This document shows, piece after piece, positions 1 to 5,733 of a stretch of DNA of 6,790 nt; within the stretch, counting starts at the first letter, position 1; every line of letters starts with the position of its first letter. A program made the position numbers and the translations under genes. The DNA comes from Angelakisella sp. (lineage in GTDB: Bacteria; Bacillota; Clostridia; Oscillospirales; Ruminococcaceae). The notes under the pieces were generated by a model. That model made no database searches. It worked only from the letters and a program-made list of their open reading frames with translations, and was not told the origin of the DNA. The stretch covers positions 1-6,790 of the forward strand of contig JAAWEO010000117.1 in the NCBI GenBank assembly GCA_022794295.1, written 5' to 3'.

Positions 1-85
1 ATCAGGCGGCCCCGTGGGTCATCCGCCCAAGGCCGGAGCCTTTGGCCGGTCCCCCGGGTCCAGGGAGAATCCCTGGGCGCTCTTT

Positions 86-118
86 GGTTACTTTCTGTCC
101 CAGCAACAGAAAGTGACC
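86..118. repeat. 13-bp inverted repeat (hairpin)
   Basis: GGTTACTTTCTGT (86-98) pairs with ACAGAAAGTGACC (106-118) around a 7-nt loop, with a single T-G wobble. There is no T-run on either side, so it does not look like an intrinsic terminator. It is the longest simple stem in the left region and looks like a palindromic element of a dispersed repeat. Confidence 0.7.
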
Positions 119-257
119 CCTCGCCGGGGAGGCGAAACGAGGCAAAGGGCCTTTAGAACGTGACAGGAATGCGAAGGGGAGACCAGCGCGTGGCAGTCAA
201 AAGGAAACGTGCTGCCAATACATAGAAGCCTGTACCCAGGACCGAGAGACAGACACG

Positions 258-289
258 TTCAAGAAGCGGCCCTTCGGGCCTGTCTTGAA
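258..289. repeat. Compound hairpin, 7 + 5 bp
   Basis: TTCAAGA (258-264) pairs with TCTTGAA (283-289). Inside, after a 3/2-nt internal loop, GGCCC (268-272) pairs with GGGCC (276-280) across a TTC loop. The two stacked perfect stems are a good sign of selection for RNA or cruciform structure rather than coding. No T-tract follows. Confidence 0.65.
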
Positions 290-355
290 GGGTAGCCAGC
301 AAAACCCGCTAGCGCCTGGCGCTCCCCGCGAGTAGGTGTAGGCCAGTCTCGTTAC

Positions 356-442
356 CGGCCGCGGCTTGTCACTTCGCATAGACGCAAAAAAGGACGGAGA
401 AAGCTCCATCCTTTTTTAGCGCCATAGTTTTAGCCGCGGCCG
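356..442. repeat. 11-bp perfect inverted repeat enclosing the terminator
   Basis: CGGCCGCGGCT (356-366) is the exact reverse complement of AGCCGCGGCCG (432-442). The pair brackets the terminator hairpin at 383-421, giving a nested long stem. The arms contain the self-complementary core CCGCGG, so part of the match is low-complexity GC palindrome, but 11 of 11 paired positions is more than that core alone explains. It may mark the ends of a small mobile repeat or the base of a structured RNA. Confidence 0.6.
383..421. terminator. Bidirectional intrinsic terminator hairpin
   Basis: AAAAAAGGA-C-GGAG (386-399) pairs with CTCC-A-TCCTTTTTT (404-417) around an AAAG loop, with one C/A mismatch. CGC (383-385) and GCG (419-421) extend the base past a bulged A. 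The A-run on one side and T-run on the other make it functional in either direction. For minus-strand transcription it is the first convincing terminator downstream of alr, about 330 nt past the alr stop. For plus-strand transcription it would end any RNA made from the left region. Confidence 0.75.
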
Positions 443-743
443 ATTATGGATAGAAGCTGCCTTATTTCGGAGTATTTCGCCCGCTGCGGCGGGCGACCAG
501 GCGCTGTCCGCCCTGGACCCGGACCGGACTGATGTCCGGTGACAGAAAGGCTAACCGGTACTGGGCGTCGGGCTTCGGGCACGGTGCCGCATGGGCAGGT
601 GCGGTGGATTCCCCAGTCCGTCAAAGGCAGGGGAATCGCCCCGCCCTGTACTCGCCCAGACTCCAGGCACCCACCATCCCTTTCGCAAACCGTTAAGCCG
701 CGAAGCGGCGGGTAGGGTCTGTCAGCGGCCATCAGGCCGCGCG
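422..743. other. Structured noncoding region downstream of alr
   Basis: No gene is supported here. A series of near-perfect stems runs through it: CGCCCGC/GCGGGCG (478-484/489-495), CCAGGCG against CGCCCTGG with one bulge (497-503/509-516), ACCGGAC/GTCCGGT with a TGAT loop (523-529/534-540), and a long imperfect hairpin at 596-648 centred on GATTCCCC/GGGGAATC (607-614/630-637). CTGGGCG/CGCCCAG (561-567/653-659) closes the last one. GCCGC/GCGGC (697-701/705-709) and GCGGCC/GGCCGC (725-730/735-740) follow. It would be transcribed as the alr 3' untranslated region if transcription runs to the terminator at 383-421. It could be a dispersed repeat, an sRNA from the alr 3' end, or both. Confidence 0.5.
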
Positions 744-763
744 TCAGCGCCGGGTAGGGTCTG
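709..763. repeat. 13-bp direct repeat CGGGTAGGGTCTG, two copies
   Basis: CGGGTAGGGTCTG occurs at 709-721 and again at 751-763, 42 bp apart. GTCAGCG is likewise repeated at 721-727 and 743-749. Between the copies sits the perfect hairpin GCGGCC-ATCA-GGCCGC (725-740). The second copy lies inside the 3' end of alr and encodes part of its odd C-terminal tail. A 10-bp part of the motif, in the opposite orientation, recurs at 6608-6617. Confidence 0.7.
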
Positions 764-1919
764 GATTTGACCTCCAGGCCGCAGGGGTCGTGTATACTCG
801 GGGGACACGGCTTCGAATTGCACAAATGCGCTCGTAAGATACTGAACCGCTTTGGTCCGCCAGCCTGTCCCAGGTGATCTCTGCCTCCCCGTCCCGGCCT
901 ACCAGTGTCACCGTCTCCCCTGCCTGTACCCCCGGTACCTCTGTCACATCTATCATCAGCTGGTCCATACAAAGCCTCCCCGCAATGGGTACCAGCTGCC
1001 CGCGGACAATGGCCTGCCCCTCCTGCCACAAGCACCGGGGCAGGCCATCCGCATATCCAATGGAGACGGTGGCGATCCGCCGGGGCCCCTCCGCCCGGTA
1101 CCTCCGCCCATAGCTCAGGGTGTCCCCCGGGGCGATCTCCTTGACCATCTCCACCGCTGCCCGCAATGACATGACCGGCTCCAGGGGGAAACAGCCCTCC
1201 ATCTCCTCCGAGGGCGCCAGCCCATAGCTGACGATTCCGAACCGGCACATTCCAAGCCGCTTTTCCGGGGAAAGGATCGTCGCCGCGGAGTTGGCACAGT
1301 GAAGGAGCCCCAGGTCGAAGCCCTCCTTGCCAAGGGCCTCACAAAAGCCGGTAAAGCGCCTGAACTGCTCCTCCGTAAAGGCAACGGCCTCCTCCCCCAG
1401 CTCGTCCGCCACGGCGAAGTGGGTAAAGGCCCCGGTGCAGCGAAGCTGGGGGTTTTGGAGGATCTCCCGGGCCTCGGCAAGGCTCCCCTCCACCAAGGGG
1501 CGCAGGCCCAGGCGGCCCATGCCGCTGTCCACCATCAGGTGAAACTCCACCCTCTCCCCCGCCTTTGCGGCTTCCTCCCCCAGGGCAGCCGCGTACTCCC
1601 CGGAGTAAACCCCCTGGGTAAGCCTTCCTGCGGCCAGCCGCCCCGCTTCCTGGGGCGGAGTGTACCCGAAAATCAGGACCGGCCTTGTAACGCCGCCCTG
1701 CCGCAGCTCCTCCCCTTCCTCCAGGGTGGCAACACCAAACCAGTCGGCCCCTTCTGCCTCCAGGGTAAGGGCCACCTGAACCGCCCCGTGGCCGTATGCG
1801 TTGGCTTTCACCACTGCCAGATATTTCTGCTCCGGCGTCAAAAGCCCCCGGAGCCTCCTGTAGTTCCGCCGCAAAGCCTCCAGGTCGATCTCTGCCCTGC
1901 ACCGCTGATTCCATTCCAT
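744..1919 (-). CDS. alr: Alanine racemase
   Basis: This is the PLP enzyme that interconverts L- and D-alanine in the cytoplasm, supplying D-Ala for peptidoglycan. The product is 391 aa, near the usual 370-390. AVVKANAYGHG carries the PLP lysine (K38). VDSGMGRLG (130-138) includes the Arg136 equivalent, and THFAVADE follows at 166-173. RFGIVSYG (226-233) holds the arginine facing the PLP pyridine nitrogen. The catalytic tyrosine is Y270 in LSYGRRY, and GYADG (Y289) and GRLCMDQ (314-320) are present, so all active-site elements are intact. The ATG at 1919 is preferred over the in-frame ATG at 1925 because GGGGAG (1928-1933) is 8 nt from the former and only 2 nt from the latter. The usual RVPRVY ending (371-376) is followed by 15 extra residues encoded in the repeat edge. 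The gene is monocistronic as seen and divergent from the RING gene. Confidence 0.96.
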   Translation of the reverse strand: MEWNQRCRAEIDLEALRRNYRRLRGLLTPEQKYLAVVKANAYGHGAVQVALTLEAEGADWFGVATLEEGEELRQGGVTRPVLIFGYTPPQEAGRLAAGRLTQGVYSGEYAAALGEEAAKAGERVEFHLMVDSGMGRLGLRPLVEGSLAEAREILQNPQLRCTGAFTHFAVADELGEEAVAFTEEQFRRFTGFCEALGKEGFDLGLLHCANSAATILSPEKRLGMCRFGIVSYGLAPSEEMEGCFPLEPVMSLRAAVEMVKEIAPGDTLSYGRRYRAEGPRRIATVSIGYADGLPRCLWQEGQAIVRGQLVPIAGRLCMDQLMIDVTEVPGVQAGETVTLVGRDGEAEITWDRLADQSGSVSYERICAIRSRVPRVYTTPAAWRSNPDPTRR

Positions 1920-1927
1920 GGTCATCT

Positions 1928-1933
1928 CTCCCC
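1928..1933 (-). promoter_or_regulatory. alr ribosome binding site (decides the start)
   Basis: GGGGAG on the minus strand lies 2 nt before the ATG at 1925 and 8 nt before the ATG at 1919. The spacing favours the second ATG, giving a protein that begins MEWNQRCRAEID. Confidence 0.7.
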
Positions 1934-1957
1934 TTTTTTGATGGTTCCTTTCCCTCC

Positions 1958-1986
1958 AGTATAGCTTTTTTCTCCGGTTTTTACAA
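1958..1986 (-). promoter_or_regulatory. Candidate sigma-A promoter of alr
   Basis: On the minus strand TTGTAA (1981-1986) and TATACT (1958-1963) are separated by exactly 17 bp, matching the consensus at 4/6 and 5/6 positions. A perfect inverted repeat CCGGTT-TTTAC-AACCGG (1974-1990) covers the -35 box and could be an operator, although it may be chance. Confidence 0.55.
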
Positions 1987-2078
1987 CCGGATTGCAGAAT
2001 TCCCCCGGGAAATGGCGCCCTGCGTTCTCACCTGGCTTCCTGCCAGGGGCTTCCCCAGGAAACTTTACAATTATTTCA

Positions 2079-2107
2079 TTGCAAAGTGTCGGGTCATGGC
2101 CTATAAT
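2079..2107 (+). promoter_or_regulatory. Sigma-A promoter of the RING/DUF2628-galU pair
   Basis: TTGCAA (2079-2084), a 17-bp spacer and a perfect TATAAT (2102-2107). The expected start near 2113-2114 leaves a leader of about 18 nt, just enough for the AGGAG at 2119-2123 and the GTG start at 2132. A small hairpin CCTGGC-TTCCT-GCCAGG (2031-2047) lies upstream, with no assigned role. Confidence 0.7.
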
Positions 2108-2131
2108 ATCCTTATGTTAGGAGTTGATACC

Positions 2132-3169
2132 GTGTCAAATTATAATGGATACCGCTGCCCGGTGTGCGGCAAGGCCTTCGTCACGGAGGACGATGTGGTG
2201 GTCTGCCCCGACTGCGGCGCCCCCCATCACCGGGCCTGCTACCGGAGCCTTGGCCACTGTGCCTTCGAGGACCGCCATGCCGCCGGGGAGCAGTGGTCCC
2301 CCCTTCCCCCTGATGATGACGCCCAAGAGCCCGCCGGGCAGACCGGGACCACCGTCCCCTGTCCCAGGTGCGGATCCCATAACCCGGCAAGCAATATCTT
2401 CTGCCAGGTGTGCGGCCAGCAGCTTACCGCCGGACAGGCCCCCGGCCCCTCCCCTTACGGCCCTTCCGCCGATGGTCAGGGCTACCGCCCCGCCGCCTCC
2501 CCTGGCCAGAATGCCGCCGGGCAGGAAAATGTCCCCCCCTGGGTCCAGACCCTGTTCACCCAGGTGATGGAGGAGCCGGAGATCGCCCCCGGCATCTCCA
2601 ACCGGGAGGTCTGCGACTATGTGGGGCCCAACAACCTGGTGTTCCTTCTCCGGTTCCAGCGGCTGCTCCGCTCCGGGAGCCGGATCTCCATTAATTGGAG
2701 TGCCTTCTTCTTTTCCTTCTTTTACTGCTATTACCGGAAGATGTACAAGATGGGGACGGTACTGCTGGTCATCACCATCGCCTCCCTGATCCCCACCTTC
2801 CTGTGCATCCCCTCGGCCGCCCCCATGATCCTCGATCTGTTCCAGCAAAACGCCCTGACCACCGAGGCCCTTAACGCTCTGCCCATTGCCCCCCAGCTGA
2901 TGCTGGCCTCCAATATCTACAACATTACCAGCATCGCCATCCGGCTTTTCTGCGGGCTCTTTTTCAACGCGGCCTACTGCCGCCAGGTCTGCCAGGGCAT
3001 TCTGACGGTGCGGGAACGGGAGCACTGCTCCTCCGGCTCGCCGGAATACCACTACGCCCTGATCCGCAGGGGCGGGGTAAACATCAACGCGGTGCTGCTT
3101 GTGATCTGCTGCATCATTGTGCTGTATGTCCTTGTCTCCTTCGGCTTCGCCTATCAAATGCTGCTGTAA
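2132..3169 (+). CDS. Membrane protein with prokaryotic RING-type zinc finger, zinc ribbon and DUF2628-like domain
   Basis: The product is 345 aa of unknown function. The N-terminus has C9-x2-C12, C25-x2-C28, H32/H33, C36 and H42-C43, the layout of the prokaryotic RING finger family 1 zinc-binding fold. A second zinc ribbon has C77-x2-C80 and C91-x2-C94. A Pro/Gly/Ala/Gln-rich linker (about 99-136) follows. The C-terminal half is hydrophobic and resembles DUF2628: the INWSAFFFSFFYCYYRKMY motif (187-205) and membrane segments near 208-228, 255-280 and 318-342. The zinc domains probably face the cytoplasm, since there is no signal peptide. The GTG start is chosen because AGGAG (2119-2123) is 8 nt upstream; an in-frame ATG at 2114 has no binding site and falls at the predicted transcription start. 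galU follows after 15 bp, probably in the same operon. Despite the RING-like fold, ubiquitin-ligase activity should not be assumed. Confidence 0.85.
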   Translation: MSNYNGYRCPVCGKAFVTEDDVVVCPDCGAPHHRACYRSLGHCAFEDRHAAGEQWSPLPPDDDAQEPAGQTGTTVPCPRCGSHNPASNIFCQVCGQQLTAGQAPGPSPYGPSADGQGYRPAASPGQNAAGQENVPPWVQTLFTQVMEEPEIAPGISNREVCDYVGPNNLVFLLRFQRLLRSGSRISINWSAFFFSFFYCYYRKMYKMGTVLLVITIASLIPTFLCIPSAAPMILDLFQQNALTTEALNALPIAPQLMLASNIYNITSIAIRLFCGLFFNAAYCRQVCQGILTVREREHCSSGSPEYHYALIRRGGVNINAVLLVICCIIVLYVLVSFGFAYQMLL

Positions 3170-3184
3170 GGGAGGAACTATGCT

Positions 3185-4060
3185 GTGAAAGTGACAAAAG
3201 CTGTCATCCCCGCGGCCGGGCTGGGCACCCGGGTGCTCCCCGCCACAAAATCCGTGCCCAAGGAAATGCTCCCCATTGTGGACCGCCCTGCCATACACTA
3301 TATTGTGGAGGAGGCGGTTCGGGCCGGGATCACCGATATTTTAATTATCACCAGCCGCGGAAAATCCAGCGTGGAGGACTATTTTGACCGCGCCCCGGAG
3401 CTGGAGGACCGGCTGCTGGCTTCCGGGAAGGAGGACCTTTACCGCCAGGTCACCGAGGTGACCCGCATGGCCAACATCCAGTATGTCCGCCAGCAGGAGG
3501 CCAAGGGCCTGGGCCACGCGGTGCTTTGCGCCAAAAGCTTTGTGGGCAGCGACCCCTTTGCGGTCCTTTACGGGGATGATGTCATCGTCTCCCCGCCGGA
3601 CCAGCCGGCCATTGGACAGCTCTGCCGGGCCTATGACCAGTACGGCCTGGGGGTGGTGGGCATCAAGGAGGTCACCCCGGAACAGATCGTCAAGTACTCC
3701 TCCCTGGCGGTGGAGCCCCTGGAGGACCGCATCTACAAGGTCACCGACATGGTGGAAAAGCCCGCCCCGGATAAGATCCTCTCCCTGTATTCCATTTTGG
3801 GCCGGTGCGTCCTGCCTGCGGATATTTTTACGATCCTGGAAAACACCCCCCCGGGCGCAGGGGGAGAGCTCCAGCTTACCGACGCCATGCGCACCCTGAC
3901 CCACACCCGGGGGATGACCGGGGTGGACTATGTGGGAAAGCGGTACGACATGGGGAACAAGCTGGGGGTCCTGGAGGCCATCGTCGAGGTGGGGGCCGCC
4001 CACCCGGAGATCGGCGAAGGCTTTCAAGCCTATTTGCGGGAATTCTGTAAAACCCTTTGA
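3185..4060 (+). CDS. galU: UTP-glucose-1-phosphate uridylyltransferase
   Basis: This cytoplasmic enzyme makes UDP-glucose from UTP and glucose 1-phosphate, the donor for envelope glycans, glycolipids and exopolysaccharide and a link to galactose metabolism. The product is 291 aa, the usual length. The nucleotide-binding signature AAGLGTRVLPATK (10-22) is followed by PKEMLP with K26. KGLGHAV is at 107-113, the metal and nucleotide motif YGDD at 129-132, VEKP at 190-193, GR at 206-207 and E-x-QLTD at 228-233. The GTG start at 3185 is preceded by AGGGAGG (3169-3175) at a 9-nt spacing; this site overlaps the last base of the upstream TAA stop, so translation of the two genes is probably coupled. 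An ATG at 3180 opens only a two-codon frame. The gene ends just before a strong terminator. Confidence 0.96.
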   Translation: MKVTKAVIPAAGLGTRVLPATKSVPKEMLPIVDRPAIHYIVEEAVRAGITDILIITSRGKSSVEDYFDRAPELEDRLLASGKEDLYRQVTEVTRMANIQYVRQQEAKGLGHAVLCAKSFVGSDPFAVLYGDDVIVSPPDQPAIGQLCRAYDQYGLGVVGIKEVTPEQIVKYSSLAVEPLEDRIYKVTDMVEKPAPDKILSLYSILGRCVLPADIFTILENTPPGAGGELQLTDAMRTLTHTRGMTGVDYVGKRYDMGNKLGVLEAIVEVGAAHPEIGEGFQAYLREFCKTL

Positions 4061-4082
4061 TCCTTCGGATGCAGACACAACC

Positions 4083-4113
4083 AAAAGCAGGGGCCAGAGG
4101 CCCCTGCTTTTTT
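4083..4113 (+). terminator. Intrinsic terminator after galU, shared with convergent prfB
   Basis: AAAAGCAGGGGCC (4083-4095) pairs perfectly with GGCCCCTGCTTTT (4099-4111) around an AGA loop, followed by further T residues. It is 22 bp past the galU stop. In the other direction the stem ends in TTTTGG, so it may also stop prfB transcripts, though less efficiently. Confidence 0.92.
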
Positions 4114-4154
4114 GTTCCCGGAAACACGATTGTAAAATGCCGCAGAAGGTCAGC

Positions 4155-5273
4155 CTATATCTTCCCCGTGCTCTTCTGCTTGAGATACTCGTTGATAAAC
4201 CCGTCCAGATCCCCGTCCATAACCGCCTGGACATTGCTGGTTTCGAAGCCGGTGCGATGATCCTTTACCATGGTGTAGGGCATAAAGACATAGGAGCGGA
4301 TCTGGCTGCCCCAGGCGATGTCCTTCTGGTCCCCCTTAATGTCCTCGATTTTGTCCAGGTGCTCCCGCTCCTTAATCTCGATCAGCTTGGAGCGAAGCAT
4401 ATTCATAGCCACCTCCCGGTTCTGGAACTGGCTGCGCTCCACCTGGCAGGCCACCACAATGCCGGTGGGGATGTGGGTGAGGCGCACCGCCGAGGAGGTC
4501 TTGTTCACCTTCTGGCCGCCGGCGCCGCTGGACCGGTAAACGTCCATCTTAATATCCTCCTCCCGGATCTCCACCGACATATCGGCGGTGATCTCCGGCA
4601 TTACCTCCAGGGAGGCAAAGGAAGTCTGGCGGCGGCCCGAGGCATCAAAGGGGGAGACACGGACCAGGCGGTGAACCCCGGTTTCCGCCTTGAGATAGCC
4701 GTAGGCATTAGGGCCCTCCACCAGAATGGAGGCGGACTTGATCCCCGCCTCGTCCCCATCCAGATAGTCCAGGATCTTGTAAGTGAAGCCCTTCTTTTCA
4801 ATATACATGGTGTACATGCGGTAGAGCATCTGGGCCCAATCCTGGGCCTCGGTACCGCCGGCCCCGGCATGAAAGGTGAGGATGGCGTTGCGGCTGTCGT
4901 ACTCCCCGGTGAGAAGGGTGGAGAGGGTCATTGTCTCCATCTCCTTCTGGAGGGTATCGGTATCCCTCAGGGCCTCCTCGTAAACAGAGTCGTCCTCCTC
5001 CCCCAGGCCCAGCTCGATCAGGGTGAGGGTATCATCATAGAGGGCAGTCAGGCGGCGGTAGCTTTCCAGCTTGCCCTTTACCGCCCCGGCCCGCTGGAGG
5101 ATCTTCTGGGAGGCCTCGGCATTATCCCAAAAGCCGGGCTCGGCGGTGCGCTGATCCAGCTCCTGGCTTTCGATCTCCAGGCGGTCAATATCCAGCGCCT
5201 GGCGCAGCTCCCGCAGGGGGGGCTCCATGGCGGTAAGGCGCAGTCTCAATTCATCCAGTTCCAACATTGGCAT
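4155..5273 (-). CDS. prfB: Peptide chain release factor 2 (single frame, no programmed frameshift)
   Basis: RF2 recognises UAA and UGA in the ribosomal A site and triggers peptide release. The product is 372 aa, full length. FHAGAGGTEAQDW lies at 134-146, the RF2-specific SPF stop-codon anticodon at 207-209, and SSGAGGQKVNKT with the catalytic GGQ at 252-254, whose glutamine is normally methylated by PrmC. Unlike most bacterial prfB genes, the frame is continuous where the CTT-TGA-C frameshift site is usually found: here residues 25-28 read CAG GCG CTG GAT (5190-5201). The ATG at 5273 is chosen because AAGGGG (5282-5287) is 8 nt upstream; TTG at 5279 is too close and ATG at 5267 rather far. 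The gene has its own promoter and ends in TAG, a codon read by RF1 rather than RF2. Confidence 0.96.
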   Translation of the reverse strand: MPMLELDELRLRLTAMEPPLRELRQALDIDRLEIESQELDQRTAEPGFWDNAEASQKILQRAGAVKGKLESYRRLTALYDDTLTLIELGLGEEDDSVYEEALRDTDTLQKEMETMTLSTLLTGEYDSRNAILTFHAGAGGTEAQDWAQMLYRMYTMYIEKKGFTYKILDYLDGDEAGIKSASILVEGPNAYGYLKAETGVHRLVRVSPFDASGRRQTSFASLEVMPEITADMSVEIREEDIKMDVYRSSGAGGQKVNKTSSAVRLTHIPTGIVVACQVERSQFQNREVAMNMLRSKLIEIKEREHLDKIEDIKGDQKDIAWGSQIRSYVFMPYTMVKDHRTGFETSNVQAVMDGDLDGFINEYLKQKSTGKI

Positions 5274-5325
5274 AAGCAATACCCCTTCTATCCTCTTAAA
5301 TTCTGTTTGTTCTGTTAGCTTACTT

Positions 5326-5354
5326 ATTTTATCCTATTTTCCTGCAAATGTAAA
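5326..5354 (-). promoter_or_regulatory. Sigma-A promoter of prfB
   Basis: On the minus strand TTTACA (5349-5354), a 17-bp spacer and TAAAAT (5326-5331), each matching consensus at 5/6 positions. The leader would be about 46 nt, ending in the AAGGGG site. It makes prfB transcriptionally independent of rpsR. Confidence 0.7.
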
Positions 5355-5357
5355 GGC

Positions 5358-5390
5358 GGCAGAAGGGGGTTTTTGGCGCAGTCTTCTGCC
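5358..5390. other. Hairpin upstream of the prfB promoter
   Basis: GGCAGAAG (5358-5365) pairs perfectly with CTTCTGCC (5383-5390) around a 17-nt loop. It sits between the rpsR terminator and the prfB -35 box. On the minus strand the stem is followed by a modestly T-rich stretch (GCCTTTACATTTG), so it could be a second, weaker terminator for the rpsF operon. Confidence 0.45.
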
Positions 5391-5400
5391 TTTATCCCCA

Positions 5401-5432
5401 AAAGCAAAATGCCCCTCCCGGGTGGGAAGGGC
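5401..5432 (-). terminator. Intrinsic terminator after rpsR
   Basis: On the minus strand GCCCTTCCC-ACCC-GGGAGGGGC (5411-5432, nine pairs with one wobble) is followed by ATTTTGCTTTT. It is 24 bp past the rpsR stop. The plus strand also has a T-rich flank (GTTTTTGTTTT), so it may work both ways. Confidence 0.85.
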
Positions 5433-5456
5433 GTTTTTGTTTTGGCAGATACCGGC

Positions 5457-5699
5457 TCAGTCGCTGACGTAGGGCAGCAGGGCCAGGTGGCGGGCACGCT
5501 TGATGGCCACGGTCAGCTGGCGCTGATGGCGGGCGCAGGTGCCGGTGACACGGCGGGGAACGATCTTCGCGCGCTCGGAAAGATACCGGCGCAGGCGGGG
5601 AACGTCCTTGTAGTCGATGGTCTCAATTTTATCCACGCAAAAGGCGCAGACCTTCCGGCGGGGGCGGCGGTCGCGCATGGGTCTTTCAGTACGCTCCAT
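5457..5699 (-). CDS. rpsR: 30S ribosomal protein S18 (zinc-ligand form)
   Basis: S18 binds S6 on the platform of the small ribosomal subunit. The product is 80 aa, a normal length, with the basic N-terminal stretch RDRRPRRK and the S18 core YKDVPRLRRYLSERAKI (30-46). C18-x2-C21 and C55-x2-H58 form a plausible zinc site; S18 is one of the ribosomal proteins with zinc-ligand (C+) and ligand-less (C-) versions, and this is the C+ type. AAGGAGGG lies 9 nt before the ATG. It is the last gene of the rpsF-ssb-rpsR operon, 34 bp after ssb, the conserved order in Firmicutes. Confidence 0.97.
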   Translation of the reverse strand: MERTERPMRDRRPRRKVCAFCVDKIETIDYKDVPRLRRYLSERAKIVPRRVTGTCARHQRQLTVAIKRARHLALLPYVSD

Positions 5700-5733
5700 A
5701 ATTAGGAAACCCTCCTTTTCAGGTTAATGATGA

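Larger units (their letters stand above)
1..382. other. Hairpin-rich noncoding region, probable dispersed repeat or structured RNA
   Basis: No credible gene lies here. The stretch is packed with inverted repeats. An imperfect hairpin with a CGGA loop is at 27-45, CCAGGG/CCCTGG at 60-65/71-76, a 13-bp stem at 86-98/106-118, TCGCC/GGCGA at 121-125/131-135, TGGCAG/CTGCCA at 191-196/212-217, and a compound stem at 258-289. One 70-codon minus-strand frame (197-409) crosses it, but it starts inside the terminator hairpin at 383-421, has no ribosome binding site and matches no family I know. Such density of stems with no coding signal fits a family of dispersed intergenic repeats or a structured RNA ending at the terminator. 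Which strand is transcribed cannot be told, and I see no clear sigma-A promoter for it. The name of any such family is unknown to me. Confidence 0.5.

Noticed and set aside
197..409. 70-codon minus-strand open frame in the left region
   Set aside because: The start lies inside the terminator hairpin, there is no ribosome binding site, and the sequence is made of inverted repeats. It could be a chance frame in a multi-copy repeat, so it is not called as a gene.
1..743. Known large RNAs such as RNase P RNA, tmRNA, SRP RNA, 6S RNA, or a tRNA
   Set aside because: None of the conserved cores I can recall for these RNAs, and no T-arm plus CCA-type tRNA end, was seen on either strand. A covariance search would be more decisive.
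1..763. CRISPR array
   Set aside because: The repeats are hairpins and a single pair of 13-bp direct repeats, not regularly spaced identical repeats with unique spacers; there are no cas genes.
430..1248. 272-codon minus-strand open frame overlapping alr and the repeat region
   Set aside because: More than half of it is the wrong frame of alr, and the rest is repeat. The translation is Gly/Pro/Arg-rich without domain features.
1299..1964. Plus-strand frame of 221 codons opposite alr
   Set aside because: Antisense shadow of a certain gene, caused by GC-biased codon use; no ribosome binding site or recognisable domain.
3180..3188. ATG at 3180 as the galU start
   Set aside because: It opens a frame of only ATG CTG TGA. 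The GTG at 3185 is in frame with galU and has a well-spaced AGGGAGG.
2135..3298. Minus-strand frame of 387 codons opposite the RING gene
   Set aside because: The sense strand encodes clear zinc-finger motifs and membrane segments with a promoter and ribosome binding site; the antisense translation is low-complexity His/Gly/Asp-rich.
3930..5318. Plus-strand frame of 462 codons opposite prfB
   Set aside because: prfB is unambiguous with SPF and GGQ motifs; the antisense frame begins within galU out of frame and crosses the galU terminator.
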